Counted from the first letter of the stretch, positions 9,422 through 18,606 are shown. The stretch is DNA of 64,000 nucleotides from Paenibacillus andongensis (GCF_025369935.1 NZ_CP104467.1:769501-833500), one strand, 5' to 3'. Program-made: numbers and translations. Notes: generated from the sequence alone by a model not told the origin.

Positions 9422-10333
9422 GTGAAGGTAGCAAAAAACTGGAAGCCGTGGATGGCTTTCATGCGTGTTGCCGTAAGGATAGTCTGTGTACTGGTCGCGG
9501 CTGGTTGTACGTCGCAAGTATTGGATAGACCGGCTATACAGCAGGAATCGCCGATCGGAAACAAGGAAACGCCTGCGGTTACGAGTAGCGTGACTATGCA
9601 GCCGGCAGCGGAAAGTTCATCTGCTGAGGAACCGTTGCAAGAGTCTGCAACAAAGCCTAGAACAGAGCCCGCGGCTTCCAAAACCGCTGCCAAACCACAC
9701 CAAGGGAAGCTCGTCATGCTGGATCCCGGGCATCAGCGTTATGGGAATAATGCTCCAGAGTCGGTAGGCCCGGATACGCGGGAAACCAAGCCAAAGGTCA
9801 GCTCCGGCACGGTCGGCGTACGGACGAAAAAACCGGAATATGTTCTCAATCTAGAGATATCCCTGTTGATCAAGGACGAGCTGCTCCGCCGCGGCATAGA
9901 GGTTGCGATGACCCGCGAGTCGCATGAGGTCGATATCAGCAACAAGCAGCGCGCGGATCTGGCGAACGAAGCAGGAGCAGCGCTGGCTGTGCGCATTCAT
10001 GCGGATGGCGATAGTTCACCGAAAACCAAAGGGTTTTCGGTGCTGTATCCGTCGGCTTCCACAGCAGCGGTGAAGCCCATCGCAGCAGAAAGCCATGAAG
10101 CAGCTGGCTTTATTCTAGATCATCTGAAGGCAGCTACTGACACAGCTGGAAGAGGACTGTCAGCACGCAGTGACTTATCAGGCTTCAATTGGTCCAAAGT
10201 GCCTGTTGTGCTGGTCGAGCTTGGCTTCATGACCAATCCGGAAGAAGATGAGCTGATGTCCGAAGCGGAATATCAGAAGAAGCTAGCCCAAGGTATCGCA
10301 GACGGGATTGAGCAGTTTTTGAAAAGCCGATGA
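9422..10333 (+). CDS. N-acetylmuramoyl-L-alanine amidase lipoprotein (Amidase_3)
   Basis: I place the start at GTG 9422 because GGCGGAG lies just upstream and the product then begins with a lipoprotein signal peptide whose lipobox is VAAGC (Cys29). A longer in-frame reading from 9290 has no ribosome site and overlaps the small minus-strand gene. After a Ser/Ala/Pro/Thr-rich linker (about 30-95) comes an Amidase_3 domain. Zinc ligands are visible as VMLDPGHQ, the Glu of EYVLNLEISL and VRIHADGD, with the catalytic Glu in VLVELGFMTNPEED. It should cleave the amide bond between muramic acid and the peptide stem at the outer membrane face, in wall turnover or spore processes. Two terminators follow. 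Confidence 0.9.
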   Translation: MKVAKNWKPWMAFMRVAVRIVCVLVAAGCTSQVLDRPAIQQESPIGNKETPAVTSSVTMQPAAESSSAEEPLQESATKPRTEPAASKTAAKPHQGKLVMLDPGHQRYGNNAPESVGPDTRETKPKVSSGTVGVRTKKPEYVLNLEISLLIKDELLRRGIEVAMTRESHEVDISNKQRADLANEAGAALAVRIHADGDSSPKTKGFSVLYPSASTAAVKPIAAESHEAAGFILDHLKAATDTAGRGLSARSDLSGFNWSKVPVVLVELGFMTNPEEDELMSEAEYQKKLAQGIADGIEQFLKSR

Positions 10334-10368
10334 GCTAGAGAGTGGGCTATGCCCCAGTGTTAGTATTG

Positions 10369-10396
10369 AAGCCGCCGCTATCAGGGCGGTTTTATT
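10369..10396 (+). terminator. Terminator downstream of the amidase gene
   Basis: A GC-rich hairpin (AAGCCGCC with GGGCGGTTT across a short loop) is followed by TTATTT, about 35 bases after the amidase stop. Confidence 0.65.
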
Positions 10397-10456
10397 TCCG
10401 TTGCCCATAATCTAAACGAGCGAGTTCCCCATGCTCAAACGTAGGCTTTAGACAAG

Positions 10457-10483
10457 AACCTGGCCATCGGCCAGGTTTTATTT
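10457..10483 (+). terminator. Second, strong hairpin terminator
   Basis: AACCTGGCC (10457-10465) pairs perfectly with GGCCAGGTT (10469-10477) across a three-base loop and is followed by TTATTT. It isolates the amidase gene from the dioxygenase gene. Confidence 0.8.
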
Positions 10484-10496
10484 GTGCCCAAAAGCG

Positions 10497-10529
10497 TATA
10501 ATGTATAGTATATTGGTAAAAAGTTACCA
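10497..10529 (+). promoter_or_regulatory. TATAAT box with adjacent TGGTAA-TTACCA dyad
   Basis: A perfect TATAAT lies at 10497-10502 and an inverted repeat TGGTAA (10514-10519) / TTACCA (10524-10529) follows, where a transcript would begin. No good -35 box is seen at 17 bases. The layout suits a repressor site over the start of the dioxygenase transcript; the regulator is unknown. Confidence 0.4.
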
Positions 10530-10553
10530 TTTTAGGAAGAAGGGGGATCTGCC

Positions 10554-11339
10554 ATGCTGCCATCTTTTTTCATTGCCCATGGAGCACCGAGTTTGGCGAT
10601 CGAGCAGCATGCTTATACCGAGTTTTTGCAGAAGCTGGCCAAGAGCATTCCTGCGCCCAAAGCCATCGTGCTGTTCAGCGCACATTGGGAAAGTCCCGTG
10701 CAGAAGATTAGCTCGGCGATTCATCTGGAAACGATCTATGATTTCTCAGGCTTTTCAGAACAGCTTTATGACATTAAGTACCCAGCTAAAGGGGATTTGA
10801 CGCTAAGCTTGCGTATACAGCGGTTGTTTCAGGAAGAGGGCATTCGTTGTGAGCTCGATGATGAGCGAGGCTTGGATCACGGGGCGTGGGCACCGCTGCA
10901 TATTATGTATCCAGATGCGCAGATACCGGTGGTTGCGCTCTCTGTGAATCCGCGTCTGACGGCGGAAGAGCATTATCGCATCGGTGCGGCATTAGGCCCC
11001 TTGCGGGAAGAGGATGTTCTTATCCTCGGCAGTGGAGGGACGGTCCACAACTTGCGCAGACTGGATCGCAATAACCCTGTGCCGCAGGTATGGGCGGTGG
11101 AATTCGATGAGTGGTTGGCGGAGCAGCTGGAGACGTGGAATTTAGATGCGCTCGTACGATATGACGAAAGAGCGCCTAACGCGCGTGAGGCGGTTCCGAC
11201 GCCGGAGCATTTTGTGCCCTTGCTGCTTGCACTAGGTGCGGCAGACACCACACGCAGGGCGAAGATGCTGCATCATAGTTTTCAGATGGGCACGCTGAGT
11301 TTGTGCTGTTGGATGTTTGGCGGGATGAGGAGGTCGTAG
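10554..11339 (+). CDS. LigB-type extradiol aromatic dioxygenase (DODA family)
   Basis: The 261-residue protein is full length for the family and starts at an ATG behind AAGGGGG. It has the histidine set of class III extradiol dioxygenases: IAHGAPSL near the start, FSAHWES, RGLDHGAWAPL and GSGGTVHNL. These bind the non-haem metal and the catecholic ring. The cytoplasmic enzyme would open aromatic rings with molecular oxygen, or act as a YgiD-like dioxygenase. No other aromatic-catabolism gene lies nearby, so the substrate cannot be inferred. The dyad upstream suggests regulated expression. Confidence 0.9.
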   Translation: MLPSFFIAHGAPSLAIEQHAYTEFLQKLAKSIPAPKAIVLFSAHWESPVQKISSAIHLETIYDFSGFSEQLYDIKYPAKGDLTLSLRIQRLFQEEGIRCELDDERGLDHGAWAPLHIMYPDAQIPVVALSVNPRLTAEEHYRIGAALGPLREEDVLILGSGGTVHNLRRLDRNNPVPQVWAVEFDEWLAEQLETWNLDALVRYDERAPNAREAVPTPEHFVPLLLALGAADTTRRAKMLHHSFQMGTLSLCCWMFGGMRRS

Positions 11340-11492
11340 GGACGAAATAGGGCTGAACCAATCGTGCTGGAACAGAAATGGAACGAGCGAGAAGTGTATG
11401 AGAACGTGCTGGAACAGAGCGGGAGCCATGCGGAAAACTAATCGAAAACGAATGGAACCGAGCGAAGACTCAGCGTAAAACCATGCCGATCG

Positions 11493-11906
11493 CTAATCCA
11501 GGAATCGCGCCTTGAACTCAGGCTTCGGCAGCATGCAGTGCTCGGCTTTGCCGAACCAGCGATAGCGGTTGCGCGCCACGAATGTATAGCCCAGATTCCT
11601 CAGCGGAGCGGGAATGATGATGGCCGCATACGCTAGGGGCCAAGCGCCACGCAAACGCCGGGCAATGCGCAGCGCAGCGGTCGAACGGGTATAAGAGCGG
11701 CCGCCTTCGATCAGGACGATCGTGCTGATGATATCGGTAGGCAGGTTATGCTGCTCGAGCAGCTTTTGGCCGCGATCCGATTGTAAGGAAGCGAAGCGGA
11801 AAATCCCCTTCGGGTCGTTCCGCAGGATGAACTGAACAGCACCGCTGCACAGATTGCAGACCCCGTCGAACAATACGATGGCATGGTCATCGGTGAGCTT
11901 GGTCAT
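11493..11906 (-). CDS. DCC-family thiol-disulfide oxidoreductase (DUF393, YuxK type)
   Basis: The 137-residue minus-strand gene starts at ATG 11906 behind AAAAGGAGG. The N-terminus has the signature FDGVCNLCSGAVQFIL, whose CxxC resembles a thioredoxin-like active site. The rest (SLQSDRGQKLLEQH and RIARRLRGAWPLAYA) matches the compact DCC family. The cellular partner is not known for most members. It is transcribed toward the dioxygenase gene and is probably monocistronic. Confidence 0.9.
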   Translation of the reverse strand: MTKLTDDHAIVLFDGVCNLCSGAVQFILRNDPKGIFRFASLQSDRGQKLLEQHNLPTDIISTIVLIEGGRSYTRSTAALRIARRLRGAWPLAYAAIIIPAPLRNLGYTFVARNRYRWFGKAEHCMLPKPEFKARFLD

Positions 11907-11945
11907 GGAATAGCCTCCTTTTTGGCGAGTAGGGAATAGATGAGC

Positions 11946-12210
11946 AGTTGATGCAAAAAGTGCATCTAATTCCGGTGGTCAGACCGTCTATAAGGTAGAA
12001 GCTGCAAATAGTGCAGCAAAATTGGCCCATTTTAGCCAAATCAACTTGTCTTGGACGAATTAGCTGTAGTTTTTGCAGCAAATCTACTGAAAACGCCTGT
12101 TTGAGCTGAATTTGATGCACAAAATGCATTAACTTGTTTAAAACACGCCCATCGCGCATACAGAAGTACTCCAGCAACCAAGCCCATCATCACGCATACA
12201 GAAGTACTCC
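11946..12210. repeat. Intergenic repeat block with palindromic ends and a 38-bp tandem duplication
   Basis: The 450-base gap between the DCC and YerB genes is filled by repeat-like sequence. TGATGCAAAAAGTGCATC near 11947 and TGATGCACAAAATGCATT near 12112 are related copies bracketing about 150 bases. CGCATACAGAAGTACTCC then occurs at 12155-12172 and again at 12193-12210, 38 bases apart. From memory the first part resembles a dispersed noncoding repeat of Paenibacillus genomes, which I could not check. A 96-codon minus-strand frame through it has no ribosome site and is not called. Confidence 0.5.
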
Positions 12211-12358
12211 GCAAACAAGCCAATCATCTACCCTTACTATACCGAATCTCAGACGCGGCTCCAACTACCTTTTGACCCACAGCACAAAAAGTCTTCTATC
12301 TATCCCATTACTAGCATATACATTTACTAGAACGATTAAGAGAAGAGGTGCAGCCCTG

Positions 12359-13438
12359 TTGAAAACATTGCCTTTATTCCACCCCAAAAACCTTAGCGCC
12401 TGGCTCGTCCTTGGATGCTCAGTCATAGCCATTGTCGGTTGCAGCGATACGCCTGCATCCTTGCCATCCGCCAGCCCGAATGCCGCTGAGGCCACGCCCG
12501 CCGCCGCATCGCCAGCCACCAAACCTGCTGCCACAGCCGTGGAAACGGAGCTGCCGTACAAATTCCCGCTAACGGGTTTGCCTACCGATAAAGAAGTGAA
12601 GAGCCGGCCCTTCATGGTCATGGTCGAAAATGCCCCGCAAGCCAGGCCCCAAACCGGCCTAGATCAAGCGGACATCGTCTATGAGATTCTCGCAGAGGGC
12701 GAGATTACGAGATTCGTCTCGGTATTCCAGAGCCAAGCAGCGAAGACCATTGGTCCCGTGCGCAGCATACGCCCTTATTTCGTGGAGATCGGCGACGCGC
12801 TCGATGCGGTTATCGTCCATGCCGGCTGGAGCCAGGAAGCGATGGATATGATGGCAGGCCGCAAGCTGGCCCATCTCGATGAAGTGTACGGCGATGGCGC
12901 CTACTACTGGCGCGCGACCGATCGTAAGGCACCGCACAACCTCTATACCTCTGTGGATAAAATGAAGCAGGGCGCCGAGGCGCGCAAATTCCGCTCCGAA
13001 TGGAACGGACCGCTGCTCACTTTTGCCAAGGAGGGTCAAAGTAAACTTACGGGCGCAGCCGTGAATTATATTCAAATTCCTTATATTCAAGGGTATTTCG
13101 TTTCCTATGAATACAGTGCCGTTGAAGGTGTATACAAGCGCAGCATGGAGGGCAAGCCGCATCTCGACAGGGAGACGGGCAAACAGCTGCAAACCACGAA
13201 TCTGCTCGTCCTCGAAAGCAAGCATAAGATTGTGGACAAAGAAGGTCGCCGTGAAGTCGACGTATTCGGACCCGGTAAAGGTCTTATCCTGCAAGAGGGC
13301 AAGTCGCAGCAGATCACTTGGGAACGCAAAAATGGCATGCTTCGCGCCTATGCCGAGGGTGGCAAAGAAGTGCCGCTGCTGCCGGGCAACACTTGGGTTC
13401 AAATCGTACCTGAGGGCACAGCGCTTAAGATGGAGTAA
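12359..13438 (+). CDS. yerB: DUF3048-domain lipoprotein, YerB type
   Basis: I chose TTG at 12359 because AGAGGTG lies eight bases upstream; the frame runs further upstream only through repeat sequence. The 359-residue product has a lipoprotein signal peptide with lipobox AIVGC (Cys28), an Ala/Pro/Thr linker, and then the DUF3048 region with RPFMVMVENAPQARPQTGLDQADIVYE, broken as RPFMVMVENAPQ then ARPQTGLDQADIVYE, and GPVRSIRPYF. YerB proteins sit on the outer face of the membrane and have no firmly assigned reaction. Calling it yerB rests on this motif set. It stands alone here, far from the YerC gene at 28583. Confidence 0.85.
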   Translation: MKTLPLFHPKNLSAWLVLGCSVIAIVGCSDTPASLPSASPNAAEATPAAASPATKPAATAVETELPYKFPLTGLPTDKEVKSRPFMVMVENAPQARPQTGLDQADIVYEILAEGEITRFVSVFQSQAAKTIGPVRSIRPYFVEIGDALDAVIVHAGWSQEAMDMMAGRKLAHLDEVYGDGAYYWRATDRKAPHNLYTSVDKMKQGAEARKFRSEWNGPLLTFAKEGQSKLTGAAVNYIQIPYIQGYFVSYEYSAVEGVYKRSMEGKPHLDRETGKQLQTTNLLVLESKHKIVDKEGRREVDVFGPGKGLILQEGKSQQITWERKNGMLRAYAEGGKEVPLLPGNTWVQIVPEGTALKME

Positions 13439-13520
13439 ATATATTTTACAATCCCTTTACACTCATCTAATCACGCCCGAACATAAGAATCCTATGATTA
13501 CTAGTCATAGGAGGAAGAAC

Positions 13521-14906
13521 ATGAATACATTTCAGCGTAAAATTTCGATACCCGTTTACATCGTATTTATTATATTGCTATTTGGCATCTTTGGAATCAG
13601 TTATTCGATAAGGGGAAATCAAGTCGTCGTTAAAGGAAATGAGGCAGGAGCTGTAACGGAATCGGCAGCTCATGAGGTTAAGAAAGTAGTCTGGTGGCAC
13701 TCCATGAGCGGTGATAATGGCAAAGTGGTGGACAGGCTCGTAACCAATTTCAACGCATCTCATAAAGATATCAACGTAGAAGCGGTATATCAGGGTTCCT
13801 ACTATGATAATCTGACAAAGTTGAAAGCATCCATCGGCTCGAAAATGGTGCCTACGATGGTTCAGGTGTACGACATCGGGACCCGATTTATGATCGATTC
13901 GAAGGCGATTACGCCCATCCAAGATTTGATGAATCAAGATAAGTATGACACTTCCCAGCTGGACGAGGCTATTCTTAACCATTATGTAGTGGGAAATACG
14001 CTGTATTCGATGCCTTTTAACGCATCCAATCCTATTTTGTATTACAACAAAAACATGTTCAAAGCTGCGGGGCTCGATCCCGAAAAACCGCCTGTTCTAT
14101 ATGAAGAGCTCACACAAGCGGCCAAAAAGCTAACAAAGGACGGCGTAAGTGGAGTATACTTCGGTATTAACAGTTGGTTCATGGAGCAGTATGTAGCCAA
14201 TCAAGGTGCTGAACTGCTGAATAATGGCAACGGGCGTGATGGATTGGCTACCGATTGGCGGATAAATAGCCAGGAAGGTGTTAAGACGCTCACTTGGTGG
14301 AAGGGGCTTGTTGACAGCAAGGTTGCACTTCACTCAGCAGGCAAAAACGATGAATCGAAAAAAATGTTTACCGAGGGAAAAGTCGCGATGATCTTCGACA
14401 CCACGGCAGCGCTGCGGGATCTACTTGGTTCGGTTGACGGCAAGTTCGAAGTGGGGACAGGCTTCTTCCCCAAGCCAGTCGATGTAGATAATGGCGGTGT
14501 TGTGGTAGGCGGCGGGAGCAATTGGATTATGAACAGCAAGAATGAGGCAGAGCAGAGGGCTGCTTGGGAATTCATCAAATATTTGTCCGAAGCTGACCAG
14601 CAAGCGTTCTTTCATGTGAACACAGGCTACTTCCCGATTACGAAGGAAGCGTATGATCAGCAGATTGTGAAGGAAAATATGAAACAGTTCCCGCAGTTTA
14701 AAACGGCAATTGACCAGCATAACGCTGCGAAAATGAATAAAGCGACGCAAGGCGGCATTCTGGGCGTATATCCAGAGGCCAGAATGCTTACAGAGGATGC
14801 GATTGAGCAGGCGTTAAGCGGTCAAAAGTCGCCGCAGGACGCGCTCGACTCAGCTGCCTTGGAAATCAGCACCAAAATCGAGAATTACAATGAGGTTTTG
14901 AAATGA
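13521..14906 (+). CDS. Orphan UgpB-like solute-binding protein with N-terminal membrane anchor
   Basis: The ATG at 13521 has ATAGGAGGA just upstream; a longer in-frame reading that overlaps the YerB gene has no ribosome site. The 461-residue protein starts with a hydrophobic span (about 11-30, VYIVFIILLFGIFGISY) but has no lipobox Cys, so it is either secreted or held by this span. The body is a cluster-1 solute-binding protein of UgpB type (KKVVWWHSMSGDNGK, PFNASNPILYYNKNMFKAAG, GGGSNWIMN). No permease or ATPase gene adjoins it. A convergent AraC-type membrane regulator lies just downstream, so it may feed a distant transporter or act as a sensor subunit (inference). Confidence 0.88.
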   Translation: MNTFQRKISIPVYIVFIILLFGIFGISYSIRGNQVVVKGNEAGAVTESAAHEVKKVVWWHSMSGDNGKVVDRLVTNFNASHKDINVEAVYQGSYYDNLTKLKASIGSKMVPTMVQVYDIGTRFMIDSKAITPIQDLMNQDKYDTSQLDEAILNHYVVGNTLYSMPFNASNPILYYNKNMFKAAGLDPEKPPVLYEELTQAAKKLTKDGVSGVYFGINSWFMEQYVANQGAELLNNGNGRDGLATDWRINSQEGVKTLTWWKGLVDSKVALHSAGKNDESKKMFTEGKVAMIFDTTAALRDLLGSVDGKFEVGTGFFPKPVDVDNGGVVVGGGSNWIMNSKNEAEQRAAWEFIKYLSEADQQAFFHVNTGYFPITKEAYDQQIVKENMKQFPQFKTAIDQHNAAKMNKATQGGILGVYPEARMLTEDAIEQALSGQKSPQDALDSAALEISTKIENYNEVLK

Positions 14907-14941
14907 AAAAACGAAAGCCGCTACCGGCTTTCGTTTTTTTT
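14905..14941. terminator. Bidirectional terminator between convergent genes
   Basis: ACGAAAGCCG (14911-14920) pairs with CGGCTTTCGT (14925-14934), flanked by an A run on the left and a T run on the right. It serves both the solute-binding protein gene and the convergent regulator gene. Confidence 0.9.
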
Positions 14942-14945
14942 GCAT

Positions 14946-17120
14946 TTACGATGTTCGATTCGTTAGATTCATTCTTCGATACTCGCCGGGGGAGGACCCG
15001 GTACGATTTTTAAACATCCGGTTGAACGAAGAGATATTCCGGTAACCCACTTGAATGCCAATTTCTTGAATGTTCAAGTCTGTATGGTGCAGTAATTCCT
15101 GCGCGTTGCGCACTCTTCGATCATGCAAATGCTCCATGAAATTGGCTCCGGTTTTCTCTTTGATATACGTAGAGAGGTAGGAAGTGCTTAAATTCAGTTG
15201 GTCAGCCAGCGTATCGAGTGAAAGATCCTCAGCATAATGATCCTGAATAACACTTAGTACATGATCGATGATCGGATCGTTGACCTCTTTTTTATCACGA
15301 ATGATTTGGGTGACTGCTCGGAAATAGGCCTGAAAAGTTATTTTGTACTCCTCAAGTGTGCAGCACTCTTCTAACTGAAGCATGATCGGCTTAAGCTGCC
15401 AGGTGATATCAGACTGGATTTTATAATGTTCAAGAACCTTTTTGGCCTTATCGGTTACAGCAAGAGCCAGATGCTTAAACATGTCCACGGACGCTTCCTT
15501 GTGGTCTAGCTCCTCCAACCAAGGGATGAAGAGATCCAGCGATTCAAGTTCCTTCCCTGCCTTGAGGGCTGTGGTCAGTTCCTGCTCTTGCGTGAGTGTC
15601 AGGACGTAGTTAGAACGATCCGAGCGATACTCGCTGACGATTTGGGTTTCTTCCAGCAGCCTGGCCTGCATGGCCATTTCTTTGACCTGTCGGTAGGCAT
15701 GTCCGAACTGTACGGAATGTTCGAATACAGAGCTGACAGCAGCAGTGACTAAACAGTAGCGTCGATCACGGTCCAGAACCTGCTTCAACTCTTCCAGCAT
15801 GGCTGCGATTCGCTCCCTCTCATTGCCCAGGAAGACAGATAGAAATTGATGATGTTCCATCTGAAAGGTATGCGAATAAGGAAAACGCTCATCCGTAAGC
15901 TGCTTGAGATGCTCACCAATGGATTGCGAAATGTGTTCCCGACTCATTGGTATGTCTACGAAAGCGGTTGAGCGGAAGCGAAGCTCGTAAAGTACGATGG
16001 TGAAGGTTTCCTCGGTTCCTTGAATGTGAGGCCATTCAACCGATTCATGATTGATATTCTTCAGCTTATTGATGTAACGATAGTTCGTTAGCAAGGATTG
16101 TTGGTCCTGCAGTGCCTGTTGAATCTCACCTTTTTCGATGAGCAGCTGTCGAACAGGCTTATGAATTCGTTTGCTGAAAAAGATAGCGACAGCTAAAGCG
16201 ATGAAAATAGAAATGGTCAAGAGAATCATCATGAGATTGTCCAAGCGAACGAGCTTGGCAGCGAAGTCTTGACTCGTAACCTTCATGATGTAACGCAGGC
16301 CGTCGCCATTTTCATACGCAATATAATAAATCCCGTTATCGACGAGGTATTGCTTTTTCTCATCTCCAGCCAATTGGGCTGACAGTAACTGCTTCGGGAG
16401 TTCATAGGAATCGTCATTCGTTTGATAAATGAGATCGTCATTTGGTCCCAGAATCGTTAGATGCAGCGCAGGATGCTCTTTAAGAATGGCGTCTCGCAAC
16501 CGATCTGCGTCAATCATAGCAATCAGCATATCATCAGCAAGTGAAGGCTTAATCGAATACGGAATCAGTGTTCTCGCTGGTGAATCTGCGGGTAAGCTCC
16601 CAAACGATGCCGCCGGATGAAGAACATAATTGTCTTTGCGTTGAAACTGTGTTTGCCAGTAAGAGAGCGGGTATAGCGTGCTGGTGTAAAGATCAGTAAA
16701 CAAGTCTTTCGTTGTTCCAGAGCCAAACTTATTGATGGTCAAATTCGTGGATCGAAAGAGAAGGATCATATTGTCTAAATAAAGTTCGGAATCGCTCACG
16801 ACGCTTTGAATATCCAGAACAATGGGACGGGTATTCAGCGTATCGGAATCCTTCTTTAAGCCCACTTGATTGTTCAGAGAAATGACATCTTTATCCGTAA
16901 ATTGTTTAAATAGGGCGTCTCTTACTTTATCCATTTGAAATTGGTAACGTTCAGCCACTTTTTGCAAAGTGAGACGATTCTGTTCGATCATCTCGCTGCG
17001 GAGGTGGCTTTTCAAGAGCCAGAAGATCAGAAGATTAAAGGTGGAGAAGATCAGAATCAGGATGATGAAGCTGGCCAGTATATTTCGAAACATGGATCTT
17101 TTTATTGTAAAAATACTCAT
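14946..17120 (-). CDS. Membrane-bound AraC-family regulator with extracellular sensor
   Basis: The 724-residue protein has two membrane segments (about 13-35 and 293-314) enclosing an extracellular Cache-like sensor of about 255 residues. A long cytoplasmic region and a C-terminal AraC/XylS domain (about 620-720) follow, with LSLDTLADQLNLSTSYLSTY and IQEIGIQVGYRNISSFNRMF, split here at 20 residues. The start is ATG 17120 with AGAGGAG upstream. Such one-component membrane regulators are common in Paenibacillus and usually control a neighbouring ABC importer. Here only an orphan binding protein adjoins, which makes that protein the most likely target. Confidence 0.92.
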   Translation of the reverse strand: MSIFTIKRSMFRNILASFIILILIFSTFNLLIFWLLKSHLRSEMIEQNRLTLQKVAERYQFQMDKVRDALFKQFTDKDVISLNNQVGLKKDSDTLNTRPIVLDIQSVVSDSELYLDNMILLFRSTNLTINKFGSGTTKDLFTDLYTSTLYPLSYWQTQFQRKDNYVLHPAASFGSLPADSPARTLIPYSIKPSLADDMLIAMIDADRLRDAILKEHPALHLTILGPNDDLIYQTNDDSYELPKQLLSAQLAGDEKKQYLVDNGIYYIAYENGDGLRYIMKVTSQDFAAKLVRLDNLMMILLTISIFIALAVAIFFSKRIHKPVRQLLIEKGEIQQALQDQQSLLTNYRYINKLKNINHESVEWPHIQGTEETFTIVLYELRFRSTAFVDIPMSREHISQSIGEHLKQLTDERFPYSHTFQMEHHQFLSVFLGNERERIAAMLEELKQVLDRDRRYCLVTAAVSSVFEHSVQFGHAYRQVKEMAMQARLLEETQIVSEYRSDRSNYVLTLTQEQELTTALKAGKELESLDLFIPWLEELDHKEASVDMFKHLALAVTDKAKKVLEHYKIQSDITWQLKPIMLQLEECCTLEEYKITFQAYFRAVTQIIRDKKEVNDPIIDHVLSVIQDHYAEDLSLDTLADQLNLSTSYLSTYIKEKTGANFMEHLHDRRVRNAQELLHHTDLNIQEIGIQVGYRNISSFNRMFKNRTGSSPGEYRRMNLTNRTS

Positions 17121-17427
17121 AAGTCGCAGGCTCCTCTGATCATTACGCTATTTGCTTCCGGCGAGCTGTATACCATTTATTGTAGAGCAAAAACGATAAT
17201 TAGGGTATGGGCTTTTTTTTGGAACCTTCGCACTTTTACTTGTTTTCCGCTTCATAAAAGCTTTAAAGAAGAATCGAAACAATGGGAAAAGATCGGAAAT
17301 GATGTGTATAGGCAAGGTGCAGGGTTCTGGATATGATGGGCAGGGTATGAACGAATCTCATGGGAAGGAGAGGCAGGCAAGGGTTCAAAGGGGCAAGTGC
17401 AAATGAACATGAGGGGAAAAGGAATGA
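17121..17427. other. Divergent intergenic region without recognised elements
   Basis: This 307-base gap separates the divergent AraC-type regulator and HupE-like genes and must hold both promoters. I found no convincing promoter boxes, repeat or hairpin. A reading frame spanning 16935-17336 is antisense to the regulator and lacks a ribosome site. Confidence 0.4.
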
Positions 17428-18606
17428 ATGGAACACGTGCATAATAGAACCGTTTTGAACGTCAAAAAAAGCTGCTTTGTGTTAGTTTTGGTAGTTATTG
17501 TGTGCATGAACTTAGTCGGTTCGGCAGGGGCGCATTTCTCCTCGACCGGTTACTCCGATATCAAGGTGGGTTCGGACACGATACAATACCACCTTTCTAT
17601 ATTGGAACATGACTTCCTTCAGATCTTCCCTGATAAAGCGGATGGGGGCGACAAGATTAGCGATAACCAATTGTCTAGCTCCTTGGATACAGTTGCAAAG
17701 CTTGTGAATGACGGTGTAGTCGTTACAGGGGATGGCAAAGTTGGAGCAGGAGTCATTGTTAACGCAAAGCATGAGAAGCGAGCCAGCATGGAGATGATCG
17801 GCATCGATATTCGCTATAAGTTTGCTTCCACTGTGAAGCGTTATCTCATGCAATATAATTTCTTCTGGTACACCGGGATCGATCCCAATCACAGTAACTA
17901 TGCAACCATTCATGTCGGAGGTCAGACCATCGAGCAGGTGCTCGGCAGTCAGAATTATATTGTGCAGATTCAAGGGCCAGGACCCGCTGCAGGAAATCCA
18001 GAAATGGCGTCAGCCCCAGCTGTGGCAATACCTATGGCAGATACTTCAAATGCTTCTTGGCAGAGCACGCTGAAGACCTACATCCTCATGGGGATGGAGC
18101 ACATTTGGTCGGGGCTTGATCACATGCTGTTTCTATTTGGACTGCTGCTGGCAGCTGAACAAAGAGTGTGGAAAATTGTTAAATTGATAACGGCATTCAC
18201 AATAGGTCATTGTATTACGCTTGTTTTGTCTTCCCTAGAGATCGCTTATCTCTCACCCAAAATCGTCGAACCCTTAATTGCCCTTAGCATTCTATATATC
18301 GCAGCTGAAAATATATGGAAGAAAAAGGAGAGTGCTCGTGTAGTCGTCACGATGCTGTTCGGACTGGTGCATGGTTTCGGATTTGCAGAGGTGCTGAGAG
18401 GGACGCTGTCCGGACATATGGCGCTGCCTTTATTCTCTTTCAACCTAGGTGTTGAAATTGGACAGCTTGTCGTAGTCGCGGTTGTGATTCCTGTGCTCCT
18501 ATTGATCCGCCGCATGCCATTGAAAATCAATTGGAACTTATATGCTTCCGGGATTATCGGCGTATTCGGGCTTTACTGGTTGATAGAGAGAGTTCTCACC
18601 CAATAA
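17428..18606 (+). CDS. HupE/UreJ-family membrane protein with extracellular N-terminal domain
   Basis: The 392-residue protein starts at ATG 17428 behind GAGGGGAAAAGGA. A signal peptide appears to end at GSAGA (about residue 35). An extracellular region of about 170 residues is followed by six or seven membrane segments with the HupE/UreJ signatures GMEHIWSGLDHMLFL, FTIGHCITLVLS, LVHGFGFAEVL and FNLGVEIGQL. The conserved His and Asp residues suggest metal handling, as proposed for nickel-transporting HupE proteins, but no hydrogenase or urease gene is near. The S-layer phosphoesterase gene starts 39 bases downstream, so the two may be cotranscribed. Confidence 0.85.
   Translation: MEHVHNRTVLNVKKSCFVLVLVVIVCMNLVGSAGAHFSSTGYSDIKVGSDTIQYHLSILEHDFLQIFPDKADGGDKISDNQLSSSLDTVAKLVNDGVVVTGDGKVGAGVIVNAKHEKRASMEMIGIDIRYKFASTVKRYLMQYNFFWYTGIDPNHSNYATIHVGGQTIEQVLGSQNYIVQIQGPGPAAGNPEMASAPAVAIPMADTSNASWQSTLKTYILMGMEHIWSGLDHMLFLFGLLLAAEQRVWKIVKLITAFTIGHCITLVLSSLEIAYLSPKIVEPLIALSILYIAAENIWKKKESARVVVTMLFGLVHGFGFAEVLRGTLSGHMALPLFSFNLGVEIGQLVVVAVVIPVLLLIRRMPLKINWNLYASGIIGVFGLYWLIERVLTQ

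Noticed and set aside
11887-12177. 96-codon minus-strand frame ahead of the DCC-family gene
   Set aside because: It lies within repeat-like intergenic sequence, lacks a ribosome site and overlaps the real start of the DCC gene.
12155-12210. Possible start of a CRISPR-like repeat array
   Set aside because: There are only two copies, the spacing is short and no cas genes are near.
13107-13520. Extended N-terminus of the orphan binding protein overlapping the YerB gene
   Set aside because: The extension is out of frame with YerB over 300 bases and lacks a ribosome site, while ATG 13521 has ATAGGAGGA upstream.
16935-17336. 133-codon plus-strand frame overlapping the AraC-type regulator start
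   Set aside because: It is mostly antisense to a well-supported gene and has no ribosome site.
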